Shown: piece by piece, positions 11,033 through 21,917 of the stretch | How the letters are laid out: every line of letters starts with the position of its first letter | Numbering within the stretch: position 1 is the stretch's first letter | From: Cephalotus follicularis | Taxonomy: Eukaryota; Streptophyta; Magnoliopsida; Oxalidales; Cephalotaceae | NCBI GenBank assembly: GCA_001972305.1 | Contig: BDDD01003358.1 | Span: 62,001-126,000, forward strand | Reading direction: 5' to 3' | DNA: 64,000 bases | Translations under genes and position numbers: made by a program | The notes under the pieces: generated by a model | The model's database searches: none | What the model saw: only the letters and a program-made list of their open reading frames with translations | Told to the model about the DNA's origin: nothing

Positions 11033-13189
11033 TGTTGGAAACCTGGCGAGGGTTCCCGGTCAATTTGGTCCTAAGACGCTAGTGTCATTTTAATTTTTCA
11101 AAAACACCAAGACATGAAGTCAATGTTCACACTGACATCTTAGTACCAAATTGAAAAGCCTAGGATCTCCGTTTAATATTCAATCAAACAATAACGAAAA
11201 CAAGCATGCATATAAAACTAAACTGAAACCATATCGGTATATATAAAAGCATAAGGGAAGCAACCATACCAATGTTGTAGGCTCTACCACTTTGCTGCTA
11301 CACATTTGTAGTAGCAACAACCGGTCACCAGTACCATCGCCACCTTTCGGACAGTCCACGTTAGGTCCGATCTTGACACCACCGGACTAAAAAAAAACAG
11401 CTCTACCCATTGCTGGCGGAGACACGCCGGGAACCACGCCAGAACAAAATGAACAGTGCGGTGACTCAAATAGTTCAGACTCAGTGAGTCTCGGTCAACT
11501 CACCATTGACCGGCCTTCACATTTGAGGATGCTAACCACCCTATCTTCACACCCGTGGCCGAGACTCGATAAGACTCGGCCTGGAACGCTAAGAACAGCC
11601 GGTGGTGAGTCACGGAGTTGACTCGCCGTTCACCATCAGTGGCCGCCAAGCCACAAAACACCTCAACTCCTTCAGCCCGACACACCTACACCCTAGACTC
11701 ACCGTGACTTGGGCCAGAACGCCAAGTCACGGTGCAAGGCGCACTGAGTCAATAGGGTTGACTCAAAGCACAGAAACCGGCCATAAACGTACGAAGAAAA
11801 GCTAGAATAAGATCAAAATGGATAGAGCCATGGAAGGGCTCCACCCACTGTGATCACCGGCTGTGGAAGAGACGCCGGGAGCAAGAAAATGGCAAAACCC
11901 AAAAACTGCCGTAGGGGAGAAACAGGGAAGAAGAAGGGAGAAAACGGGAGAGAGAAGGAAGGAGGCATACAGTGGGTGACGAACGCCTCTTCTTTGGTCA
12001 CCGGCGTGAAGCGCCGGCATGATCCCTGGCCGAATCGCGCGCCCCTGAACATGACGCGTTGAACGCGTCTCTCTCTTTCCAAAAAATGCTACCGTGCATT
12101 TGTGTATGTTAGACAAAAGGAATTTTAAAAATTCCTTATAACTCCCAAGTAACATAAAAGAAAATGAATTCTCATTATGATAAATATCTCCTTTCTCCTT
12201 TTATTAAATCTCTTTCAATTTAATTCTTGTTTCTCTCCTAATTAATTAAAGACTCTGTCTTTAATTAACTTATTTAATAAAATTAAATCATGCTCCGACA
12301 TTTAAACTTTATATATTAAAAAGGAAAATTGCGGAGAGAGGAACAAACCACAAATGTCTAATTAATATATACTAGTTAAAAACTAGTTTTACCACCAAGC
12401 GAGCATGTGTGCAGCATGCGTCACTTTTCCAATAATCGGGCGGGACCCAAAAGCCTGTCGATCTCCAGTATGATGATAAATTCCCAGAGCACCCCGTCAT
12501 TTGGTACGACTACTTTAATAGTCACCGACTACTAGAATAGCCTCGGTGTGATTTCCAGTCACCCCTGGATTCGTGTATTACCACGTCTATCAATAAGGAA
12601 CCGAATAGCTAGTCGTTTTGTCCAGTCATCGGCGTAGGTGTAGTGTTTCCCTCGTCATACTTTGCTCCGATCAACAGTCTAGGGTTTGGATGAATGTCAC
12701 CCCTAGATTTAGCCGTGATACTTAAAATTTGTGAATGCACTGAGACTAACGGAAGACCTCCCATGGAAACCTCTCGTTTCCAGTTCGCCTTTGCCTGATC
12801 AAGACTTTGAAGTCTACAACGTACACAAATCAAATAAAGGTGGTCACCCTCTGCCCGGGTGTGATGATCCCTTGTTGCGCGCTCGCTTATACATCTCAAT
12901 GCAGCTTCCACAAGACCCAAAGACAACCCTTTTGCCAACACGTGGCTAGTGCTGGGGAAGGCGGAAATCAAAGTCAAGCAATCCCCACACAATACATGCT
13001 AGCCGCTCAGGTCAAAAGAACATCGTAGTTATGGACCTACTAGTCACCATACACTATGCACTACCGAGACCATAGGAACCCCTATTGACATGGGTATAGA
13101 CTATCCAAATAGGGATCATATTGGTGGGTCTGTTCAGCATCTTGCAACCGCGCACGCACCCCACATTAGCTTTAGGATAAATACCTAAC
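11033..13189 (-). repeat. C2 3' LTR, larger part
   Basis: Collinear with 53496-55660 of the C2 5' LTR. At 13189 it is broken by S1; the flank ctaac (13185-13189) is a decayed copy of the target cgaat (15676-15680). Includes a GC-rich segment (about 11455-11770) with many GAGTC/GACTC motifs, followed by a purine-rich stretch. No recognisable gene. Confidence 0.9.
11455..11770 (-). repeat. GAGTC/GACTC-rich leader segment of C2 3' LTR
   Basis: Dense, irregular occurrences of gagtc, gactc, gttgactc and gtgactcg, some as inverted pairs. The 5' LTR counterpart is 53930-54240. The G3 LTRs carry a similar block (40730-40880 and 46590-46800). Confidence 0.6.
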
Positions 13190-13340
13190 TGTAATAACCG
13201 AAATTTCAATTAATGTATATTGCTCCAATTTTTAAATAAAATATACATTTTAATTGAGATGAATTGTCCAATTATTTTACGGATTGTGGTTGTTAATTTA
13301 ATTGAGCAAATGGGCTTAAAATAACCAAAAGCAACCATCG

Positions 13341-13420
13341 ACAGCCGACTGCCACAGGGGAACAGTCGACTGTCTGATGCGTGGGGTGACAGTCGACTGC
13401 CTGTTGAAGACAGTCGACTG
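13341..13420 (+). repeat. First CAGTCGACTG cluster of S1
   Basis: Four motif copies, cagtcgactg and variants such as cagccgactg, within 80 bp and upstream of the TATA-like site. Confidence 0.8.
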
Positions 13421-13672
13421 GAATGGCACAGAACAGGTGTCTGTGCATGCCTGTGTGATAGAACCAAAGGGATTGCATGGTGGGCAGGTGTCATGCATGA
13501 CAGTAGCCACCTGAAACATGCAAAAAGGGATGCTTTGCATGCGCTCTGCAGACCTGCAACCTACAACTGAAACGGAAAGAAAGAAAGGTAAGAAAGAGGA
13601 ATGCATGTGAGAGAGAGAAGGAAGAGAGGAGGCTGAGTTATGAGAATCTGGAAAATTCAAAGGTTCCTAAGA

Positions 13673-13682
13673 CTTTATATTA
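13673..13682 (+). promoter_or_regulatory. Candidate TATA box of S1
   Basis: CTTTATATTA in the conserved context GGTTCCTAAGAC, about 480 bp into the LTR as in the related LTRs. Confidence 0.4.
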
Positions 13683-13808
13683 GCTATTAGATTAAACTAT
13701 GAGTGTTAGAAAACACTGAGAGAAGAGGAGAATTGCTGGAGAATTGTGAAAGCTTGCATTGAGGATTTGGAGAGCTCAAAGGAAGAGTTGAAGCTTTGGA
13801 TTTTCTTG

Positions 13809-15382
13809 GTAAGTTCTCAATCCGAACTCACTTCTAATGTGATGAAATGTAACTGGGAGGATGTTAGATATCTTCTATTAACATGATTAAGGTTAGCAAA
13901 TTCTAGAATTGAAATGGAATTGTTAAAGGATACAAGGAAAGTTGAGAATTATAAGCCTCTAATTAAAGTACAGTTGTTGTTAGTTGTCAAGATATATGTA
14001 TACTGATTCCCTTAAGTATATATATACATCTTCTGTCAACACGTTAAGATCAAGAATATGGAATTGAAAATATTTGACAAAGAGTCCAAGAGAAGTTGTA
14101 AAAGGGTAATTATGAAACTTAATGAACTAGTGATAAACTACTGTTGGAATTGTAGTTGTAATGAGAGGTTACTGGAACTTACTGGTACTAATGCATGTAA
14201 CCGTAAACATGCATTGTATAGATTAACTTCTACTGAGATTGGAAGATTGGTTGGTGAAAAGGCTTTGGAACTCAAAGAGAGAGATCAATCCAAATTGATC
14301 TCAGGATAGCATTTAAGGTAGGGGTAATGACATATTTTGGAAGATATGAGTATGCATACCATGTATGGTTATTTTTCTGCTTGATTGCATGCACCGATTG
14401 GTTTTGTATTAGGCATTGAAATATACAACCTGCTACTGCCTCCATTTTCTGGGCAAAGCAGTCAACTGTTCTTCATGGCAGTCGACTACTCAATCTATCC
14501 AGTCGACTGTTAAGAGAAAACAGTCGACTACTCAATCAAAACAGCCGACTGTTCTTAAGAACAGCCGACTGTCCTGGGTTAAAGTTCTGATATAGGTCCT
14601 GTTTGGGCCTCAATTTGAATTGCTACTATCCTTGCCATTGCTGTTGCATATGCTACTGTTAATTAGTATATACTAGTGAGTGTTATAAACCCTATTGTTT
14701 CATATTTCCAAAGATTGAACAAACATTGTGCTATATGCACAATTCATGATATCAACTATATTTTCAAATGAAAGGTTATTGATTAAAAGGAACTACTGAT
14801 TTTCTTCCTATGAGAGGTACCTATTGTTTTGTTCTCCAACTGGGAACCACTATTGCATTGATATCGTTTTCCTCCTATGAGATGTACGATCAATGAATTG
14901 TTAATTGTTTCAAAAGAAAAAAACCCTATATTACATTATAAACTTATGTAATATTGCCATTGAATTGATTGTCTATGTTATTGCCGATTAGTTGAGTGAT
15001 GGCAGATGTCACTGGCTAACGGAGGTGGTCCTATGTGCCAGGAGTTGGCTAGAGTACACACCAAAACTGCCCGCTAATGCCGGTAGTAAATGTTACCTTA
15101 TCTATCATCTACGGAGGGTAGGGTGATAGTTAGGTGGTGCACAGTTGGTGCTAGGAGTAAGCGACATGTGACACCCAAATCACAGTATGAATTGATTGTA
15201 CCCTTGTGCAGTATTCTTGCATTTGTATTGTCTATGGCCACTTGGCATGATTGCTTATATATTGGAATACTTAAATGTTATTTTAATATAACTACCATAC
15301 ATGTTGCAATCGTATATTCCTTAACATGCATTATCTTCCTACTCAGCCAAGTGAGGACAACGGCTAACCCCTACAATTTCAG
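13809..15382 (+). other. Candidate leader intron in S1
   Basis: Donor TTGGTAAGTT (GT at 13809). Acceptor block CTAACCCCTACAATTTCAG ends at 15382. The possible branch CTAAC lies about 15 nt from the AG, which is short for plants. Confidence 0.5.
14458..14572 (+). repeat. Second CAGTCGACTG cluster of S1
   Basis: Six motif copies in 115 bp, alternating with ctactcaatc-type spacers. It falls inside the candidate intron. Confidence 0.8.
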
Positions 15383-15541
15383 ATTAAGCAAGGACGTTTG
15401 GAGATTGCTGCTGAAGCTTGGAGAGCTTCTATTCTTCTTAAGGTTGTTATTTTTGATGATGTACTGTATTTGTATTGAACGGTTCATACCCCATAATGTT
15501 GTTTTACTTCCTTATGTAACAGGATAATTGATGGATTGTTA

Positions 15542-15565
15542 CGCACGTAGTATGGGCTGCGTGCG
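15542..15565 (+). other. U5 hairpin of S1
   Basis: Perfect 6-bp stem CGCACG/CGTGCG around the loop TAGTATGGGCTG, 110 bp before the LTR end. Confidence 0.7.
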
Positions 15566-15675
15566 GATGACTTATGTTATTTATGAATTGTTGAATGAGA
15601 ATGCTGGATTATAATTATTTATGATATCACCGTATATGCTTGTGCCTAATGGAATTGGAAAAACGGGGTGTGACA

Positions 15676-16033
15676 CGAATGGTCCATGAGATGATCCATC
15701 CTCTCTCCTTGGGAGCAAGCGTAATGTGGCAAGTCTTTATCACGGTTCTACAATGGCCCAAAGATTGTGAACCAATGTCTTGGAACAAGTTTAGTCACAG
15801 AGAATAAGGATCTCAATCTCATGGCCTCCCTGGCAAGAGATCCAACCCTTTGATGTGACAGGGCATACAATTAATTAAGAATAATTATTTTGTTCCTTTT
15901 GGTTGGTTGGGATGAGCCATATATTCTTGCCAATATAAATAAATTTGCACATAGAACATAACTAGAACTAAGAACGTTGAATCAGAGTGTACATGTAGCC
16001 TCTCGTGGCGTGCAGGGACACCCAATTCCAACA
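15676..16033 (-). repeat. C2 3' LTR, terminal part
   Basis: Continues the LTR after S1, beginning cgaatggtcc as at 55663 of the 5' LTR. It ends ccaattccaaca, which is the LTR start TGTTGGAATTGG on the element strand. Confidence 0.9.
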
Positions 16034-16046
16034 ATCTCCCACTTGG
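16034..16046 (-). other. C2 polypurine tract
   Basis: Element strand ccaagtgggagat adjoining the LTR start; same as in C1. Confidence 0.85.
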
Positions 16047-17650
16047 CCCTACAGCCATGAAGACCTTATAGCCTAAGCATATCGTACATGACTCCCACAA
16101 GTACTGAATTGCTGAAGGCATAGGTAAATGGGTTTGTTAAGTTTGCTTCCGACGCAACTATCTCTATGGTGACATTTACTCTCATGATGTCTCCTATATT
16201 TCCTCAATAACATCTCTTTCGAAACGTTACGTTCATATATGATCTCCATGATCAAAATGATACTGTTGCTGTGTATGTTTGGGCGGTAATAAGACCTGGG
16301 TTCCTTGGTTTGTGCAAAGCCCCATCATCGTCCTTATGCTGCACAACTGGACAATGATGAATAAAAGCACATAAAGTTCTGCAATGAACTTCTGCTACCA
16401 AACCAGCTACGTTAACCGGTATCACAGGTTGCAACATACTCTTATGCCATGGTGAAGTTTGCAGTCCTCGACTGCCACAAAATCCTCCCACTCACACAGC
16501 ACTTCCATTTAGGAGCAACACATATCCTGAAATAGATTTGTGATCATCCGGATCACTATTGAAACTAGAGTTAACCTAACTCTTATGTCTCAATTCAGTA
16601 TATTCTCCATGTATCAAGAAATAATCCTGAATCTTTCACAGGCAATATATCCTCTTGACAATGTCCCACTGTCTCTTACAGGGACTGGACTAAAATCGAT
16701 TAGCCACACCCTTAGGCATATCGACATCAGGCTCACTACGAAGTATGGCATACATGATGGAGCCTATTACCGAAGCATATGGTTACCTATTCATGCGTGT
16801 CCTCTCCTCATAAGTCTTGGAAGACATCCTCTTGGAAAGGTGAATTCCTTGGCTAATTGACAGTAAGCCATACATAAAATTCGTTCAATACCATTTCAGC
16901 TCCCTGCTGATGTACTGGCTTTGGGAAAGTCCAAGCAATCTACTCGATCTACTCTTTAGATCTTCATTCTCTAAAATGTAGAAAGCCCTTCCCAAATCCT
17001 TTACGGAGAAATTCTTGCTTAACTGTACTTCAACATACCTACAGCATCCTTTGTGTATAGTATGTCATCAATATACAGTATCAAGAAAGTGATTTCTAGG
17101 TTATCCTATTTCTGGTAGACATTAGGATTATCCATATATTTGATAAAATCAAAATGGTATTTCAACCGTGACTTGCTTGCTTTAGGTCATAGACCTTTTG
17201 AGCTTTGCACTCCATGTGCTAATGCTCCATGATTGTAAACCTCCTTGTTTTGAAACATATCATGTACTCTTCAAGATAGTCCTCGGGTAAGGTAATCCTG
17301 ACATTCATTTTCCATAGCTCATTACCACAATGAGTAGCAATTGCAAGCATAATCCGAATGGACTTAAGCATTTGTGACTGGAGAGAAAGTTCCCGGTGTA
17401 TACAGACCTCTTGTCTTTAGTGTATACCCTTTCGCGACCAATTGTGCTTTAAAGGTTTTTAACCTTTTCCATTAACGCCAACCTTCCTCGTGAAGATTTA
17501 CTTGGCATCTGATAGGGTTTTAAGCCTTCGGGTGCGTATACCAAGTCCCTTACTTGATAGGCATATATGGAGTCCTTTTCGGATCTCATGATCTCTTACA
17601 ATGTCCTGGAATAAGTGACTTCACTGCTTCCTCATAGCTGACAGGCTCGT
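16047..17650 (-). pseudogene. C2 copia RT-RNase H, severely decayed
   Basis: Collinear on the minus strand with C1 pol. The RNase H C-terminus lies at about 16050-16200 (VASEANL matching VATEANL of C1). The RT middle is at about 17240-17360, where a segment corresponds to the C1 stretch ending in NGYLEEDIYM. The beginning, at 17640, corresponds to PVSYEEA of C1. Reading frames are interrupted by many stops and indels, and no open stretch exceeds about 80 codons. Decay is clearly worse than in C1 and worse than the divergence of the C2 LTRs would predict. A2 is inserted at 17651, between the integrase C-terminus and the RT start; the coding order continues at 39638. Confidence 0.82.
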
Positions 17651-18170
17651 TGTTCACGTAAAAAGAATGTTTTAAAATTTATAGCCGCAAGTGCACGGAT
17701 CATGCAGTAATGGGTCGAACGTAGGGAAACATTAAACTAGTTGTAATTTATCCAACCTAGGCGAAGTATACCAAATTTAAGATAAACTATCAAAAACTAC
17801 TCCTAATTATGCAAAAATAATAAAACAATTGAAAACAGGCAGGAAATAAATTAAATAAAATAACAGACTAAAATAAAATAACCGGAAATAACACGTGCAA
17901 ATTAAAACTAATTAAAACAATAAATAAAACTAAAGAAAATATATAATAGAATATCTGTTTTAGGGTACAGAAACTCACCATAGATTGTATTGAGCAATTC
18001 AGTTTAATTAAACGATCATACCTTGATAACCAACGGCAGCTAGGTCGATACGGAGTGCGACTGTGACGATAAATCGTATGAGTAGTCATGCTAGGTCTAT
18101 ACGGAGGTTGGATTTTAATCAGACAAATCGTATGAGTAGTCATGCTAGGTCTATACGGAGTGTGTTCGGC
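17651..18170 (-). repeat. A2 3' LTR, truncated
   Basis: Collinear with 38078-38630 of the 5' LTR up to gtgtgttcggc, then jumps into protease-downstream coding sequence. The promoter half is gone. About 5% different from the 5' LTR over the first 160 bp, by eye. Confidence 0.88.
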
Positions 18171-19304
18171 AAAATCTTCGTCAAAGTACGTTTGGTCAGG
18201 CATGACAATTTTGTGAGTGTAATGGGATAGATGATCCCATTCACTATTCGAATTTGGCTCATTGAGCTTATTTTCCAACCACATTAACGCTTTCTCATTT
18301 TCTAGCCACGTCAATCTATCCTTTTGGTTAGCTTCCTCAACCTCTAATTCTCTCCTAAAATTGCGATCAAAGTCTATATTAAAATACGAATCAATGGTAT
18401 CAGGAATCGAGCTAATCACGTAGACATCATCAATGTCAGATTGATGCTCTCCCAATCGGAAAATGTTAAAGTCCATCGACGACTTTCCAAAACTCAACTT
18501 CATTAGACCATTTCGGGAATTGATCAATGCATTACTTGTGGCTAAGAATGGTCTACCAAGGATAACTGGGATTTGGTCTTTTATATTCACAACAGGCTGG
18601 GAATCTAATACGACAAAGTCGACAGGAAAGAAAAACTCACCAACCTTTATCAAAACATCCTCAATTTTCCCTCTTGGTACTTTTACCGACCTATCAGCTA
18701 ATTGCAAAGTCGTATTGGTCGGGTGCAACTCTCCTAAATCTAGTCGTTCAAAAACTGACAAAGGTAACAAATTTACACTTGCTCCTAAATCGAGCAAGGT
18801 ATGATTGATTTTGGTGTTACCAATTACACAAGAGATTGTCGGGCAGCCAAAATCTTTCTATTTTGGAATCTTTGGTTGTGAAATGATCGCAGTGATGTTG
18901 GCTGCGAAGAAAGCCTTTTTCGGAGTTTGAAGGATCCTCTTTTTTGTGCATAAGTCTTTTAGGACTTTTGCGTAAGAGGGCACCTGCTCAATGGCTTCAA
19001 GCAATGGGATATTGATTTGAACTTGTTTAAATGTATTGATGATCTTTTCCATTGCGGGGGCTTTTGCATTTTGCAATCTCCTTGGAAAAGGAACTGGGGG
19101 ATCAAATGAACGCTTGGGTATTTCCATTAATTGTTCCTTTTTCTCTTTTTCTTTCTCTTCCCTAACTTCTTCTTGCGCAATTAAATTTGTTGGTTGCACA
19201 AAGGAGTCAACCAACTGTTCTTTTAATTTGTCATGTGCGGATGACTCAACCAATTCCTCGCTTAAATTTTATGTTTTATCCGCTGGTTGGTACTCACTTC
19301 CACT
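18171..19304 (-). pseudogene. A2 gag linker and aspartic protease
   Basis: Continues the gag frame without a shift. A charged linker (EEVREEKEKEKKEQLMEIPKR, about 19180) is followed by a retropepsin-like protease that would cleave the polyprotein. Its active-site motif is LDLGASVNLLPLS (about 18795-18757) and the flap-side motif is ILGRPFLAT (about 18565), both typical of Athila/Tat-type gypsy elements. Stops: after DKT near 19265 and before KDFGC near 18857. Downstream, the frame passes the deletion junction at 18170/18171 into LTR sequence, so its last residues (EHTPYRPS and following) are LTR-derived. RT and later domains are absent. Identity is good; function is unlikely. Confidence 0.88.
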
Positions 19305-20756
19305 TCACAAGGCAAATGCTTGTTCGGATGGGCCGGAAGAAGATGAGCATTGCGGATTAGATTGCGGTTGGATACGATCGGGCTGAATCATATTCATCCT
19401 AGGATTCAGTTCGGGTTGTGAAGGCATCTTCCCTTTTTCTCTTGTATGTAGCGCGGATGCTAGTTGTGAAATTTGTTTTTCCATGTTATGCTGACTAGTC
19501 ATCACAGTGCTCATAAGAAGTTCCATTCTCTTTTCTAGCGACGAAAACCTAGACGTATCTTCCCTTTGGTTCAACAATCCAGGTGATTGTTGATTTTGGA
19601 ATTGATTTTGTGGGAAGGAAGGACGAATTTCATTTTGCGGGAACCTTTGAAATCTTTTCTGTGGTGCAGACTGGCTAGAAAAGTTTGAAGGTTGTCCCGA
19701 AAAGTGTGAAGGTGGGGCACCAACGCTGGAAGGCTGCCCAAAAAAGGTGGACGATTGACCATGAAAATTTTGTGGTCCTATTTGATTATACCCTTGACTC
19801 CATGAGAAGTTTGGATGATTTCTCCAACCCGGGTTGTAAGTGTTACTATACGGGTTGTATTGGTTCATTGCGGACACATTCTCATGAGTATATTGATTTT
19901 CAATGTGGCTTTGGCATTCTTTGATCACATGACTTGGTGACTGGCACCAAGAACACATAGGGGCGCTTTGATTGATTTGATTTACTCTTGTTGAACCCCT
20001 AAGTAGTGATTCTAGTCTAGTCAAGCGACTTTCTAGCTGTGCCTCCTTAGCGACTGATCCTTCTACAAAATACCCTTTATTTGGCAATGCTCTTTCATAA
20101 ACTTCAATGGACTCCCACTTTGTAGGTCGCTCACCCAAATCTAAAAGGAAATTCCAAGCCTCGTTTTCATTCGTGTACGAGGTGAACCCATAAGGACACA
20201 TTGATTCGACCAATTGCTTGGTCCGGTAGTCGATCCCTTTGTAGATGATTTGGCATAAATGCCACGTGTTTAAACCATGATGAGGACACTCTAAGAGGAG
20301 GTCTTTGAAATGTTCCATACATCTAGAGAATGATTCATTGGGTCTTTGGCGAAACTGAAAAATGTCGTTCCTAATCTTATTAGTTTTATGAAGAGGATAG
20401 AATTTCTTAAGGAACGAGACAGTGAACTGATCACAAGTGGAGATGGAATTAGTTGGGAGACTATAGAGCCACTTCTTAGCTCCATCTTTAAGAGCAAAAT
20501 TAATGAATCGCAACTTGATATCATCGTCAGATAGTTGCTGAAGTTTCATGAGGGCACATACCTCCTCGAACTCTCGAAGGAAGAGATATGCATCCTCGTT
20601 GGGTAATCCATGAAAGTGCGGGAGCATGCTAATGAACTATGATTTTAACTCAAAATTGTTCCCGTTAGGTGCAGGCAACAGGATACTGGATGGTTGCATT
20701 GTCCTAGCGGGGTATAATCTATCGCGAAGAGTTTGAATTGGGTGTGCGTCCGCCAT
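19305..20756 (-). pseudogene. A2 gag
   Basis: Structural Gag of an Athila-like element. The start is the ATG at 20756 (MADAHPIQTLRDRLYPART). Order: N-terminal segment; retrotransposon Gag core (about 20630-20050) with HGLPNEDAYLFLREFEEVC, SFLKKFYPLHKTN and ECPHHGLN; one CCHC zinc knuckle (CSWCQSPSHVIKEC, about 19960); and a long Q/N/F/P/S-rich tail with repeated GQPS and FPQN motifs (about 19850-19560). A single TAG about 41 codons in, where A1 has CAG, breaks the N-terminus; the stop at 19305 separates it from the protease. Both are in the same frame, so the whole 2.6-kb frame has only four stops and no frameshift. Confidence 0.92.
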
Positions 20757-21217
20757 TGGTCTTGATTGATTAATTCTTTCTAAGCGATGGTTTGAAGCAC
20801 ATACCCAATCGGTCATGAACTAGAGCCTAACGCAGGACCTAAACTAAAGCAATGAACACATGGTTAAAGCAGAGAACCTAAATTATCTACGCTAGAGATT
20901 TGTTAAAGTTTATGCAGATAAAGTTAAAATATTGTTAAAAGTTATGCTGAACCTAATTATCTAAGTTAGAATTTGTTAAAGATTATGCAATGATGTTAGA
21001 GTTTGTTAAAGGTTATGATGATTCCACTTGTAAACTAAGTTAGAATTGTTAGAAAAACACAAAAGCAGAAAAATAAAAAAAATAAAAAAAATAAAAAAAT
21101 AAAAAAATAAAAAAATAAAAAAGTTATACATTAACGTAGAAACGAACAAAAAAACAAAACAAAACAAAACACAAACGGAACACACACACGGGGAATTAAT
21201 AACTAACGCAAAACGCA
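20757..21217 (-). other. A2 untranslated leader, left part
   Basis: AT-rich, non-coding, with repeated gttaaagattatgc phrases. G2 is inserted at its right end. The remainder of the leader is 37927-38053. Confidence 0.7.
21058..21122. repeat. A-rich simple repeat (A6-8 T)n
   Basis: Repeated aaaaaat units in the A2 leader. Short reading frames across it are composition artefacts. Confidence 0.85.
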
Positions 21218-21385
21218 TGTAATAACCGCAAATTCAATTCGTGTACATTGTAATAATGACTAATAAAAATGTACACTTATTTGAATTTAATGTTCAATTA
21301 TTACAATTTGTGATTGGTAATTTCTTGGGATGAATTGGGATGCAATTTGGTGGAGATCCAACTTAAGAAACCCTAAATTAAACCT

Positions 21386-21511
21386 TGACAGCTGACTACC
21401 ACATGGGAGGGAGTCGACTGCCTTGGTTATGAAGGGACAGCCGACTGTCACAGGGGAACAGTCGACTGCCTGAGGCGTATTGTAGACAGTCGACTGGCCA
21501 GTGCATCCAGT
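21386..21511 (+). repeat. First CAGTCGACTG cluster, G2 5' LTR
   Basis: Six motif copies in 125 bp, upstream of the TATA-like site. Confidence 0.8.
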
Positions 21512-21771
21512 CGACTAGAAATTCGACAGAACAGGTGTCTGTGCAAGTGTGTGACAGGACAGTGGCGTGGCATGCAAGAGGACAGGTGTCGTGGGCATGC
21601 ACAAGCTGCCATGACATGCAAAGAGAACCCTTGCATGTGCTCTGCATCTTGCAGACCTGCAACCTGCAAGAATCAAAGAATGAATGGTGAGAAAGAGGTG
21701 CATGTGAGTGAGAAGAAAAGTGTGAGAAAAGTGGAGTAAATGAACCTGGCGAATTCTAAACTCCTAAGACC

Positions 21772-21780
21772 TTTATATCA
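21772..21780 (+). promoter_or_regulatory. Candidate TATA box, G2 5' LTR
   Basis: TTTATATCA after CTCCTAAGACC, conserved in family LTRs; the 3' LTR copy at about 35708 reads CTATATCA. Confidence 0.45.
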
Positions 21781-21917
21781 TCTGAATATGAGCTGAAAAA
21801 GAGTGTTAGAAACATTAGAGATTGAAGGAATTGCTGGAAATTGATTGAAAGCTTACATTGGAGGGTTTGGAGTAGAACTCAAGGAAGAAGGAACTTGGAA
21901 TCGTTGGACTCCTCCTG

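Larger units (their letters stand above)
13190..15675 (+). mobile_element. S1: solo LTR of the G1/G4 gypsy family
   Basis: 2486 bp from TGTAATAACCG to CGGGGTGTGACA with no internal region attached. It resumes directly into C2 LTR sequence on both sides, as expected after recombination between two LTRs of one element. Flanks ctaac and cgaat match at three of five positions, so the TSD has decayed. Contains both palindrome clusters, a TATA-like site, the candidate intron and the U5 hairpin of its family. A short ORF at 14058-14309 has no recognisable domain. Confidence 0.9.

Noticed and set aside
11802-12155. Open frames of 60-120 codons in the C2 LTRs (also around 54260-54600, 40261-40684, 46191-46589)
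   Set aside because: Low-complexity Ser/Leu/Pro or Arg/Glu-rich translations of purine/pyrimidine-rich leader DNA, broken in the sister LTR; no domain.
14058-14309. 83-codon open frame in S1
   Set aside because: Not preserved in the related G1, G2 and G4 LTRs and lies inside the candidate intron.
13341-14572. Regularly spaced palindromic repeats resembling a CRISPR-like array
   Set aside because: Spacers are short, similar to each other and conserved between LTR copies; there are no cas genes and the context is a plant retrotransposon LTR.
15090-15527. 145-codon open frame in S1 with hydrophobic stretches
   Set aside because: Overlaps the conserved acceptor block; broken in the G2 and G4 counterparts; coding potential looks incidental.
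21006-21218. Phe-rich membrane-protein-like frame on the minus strand
   Set aside because: Encoded by the A-rich simple repeat of the A2 leader.
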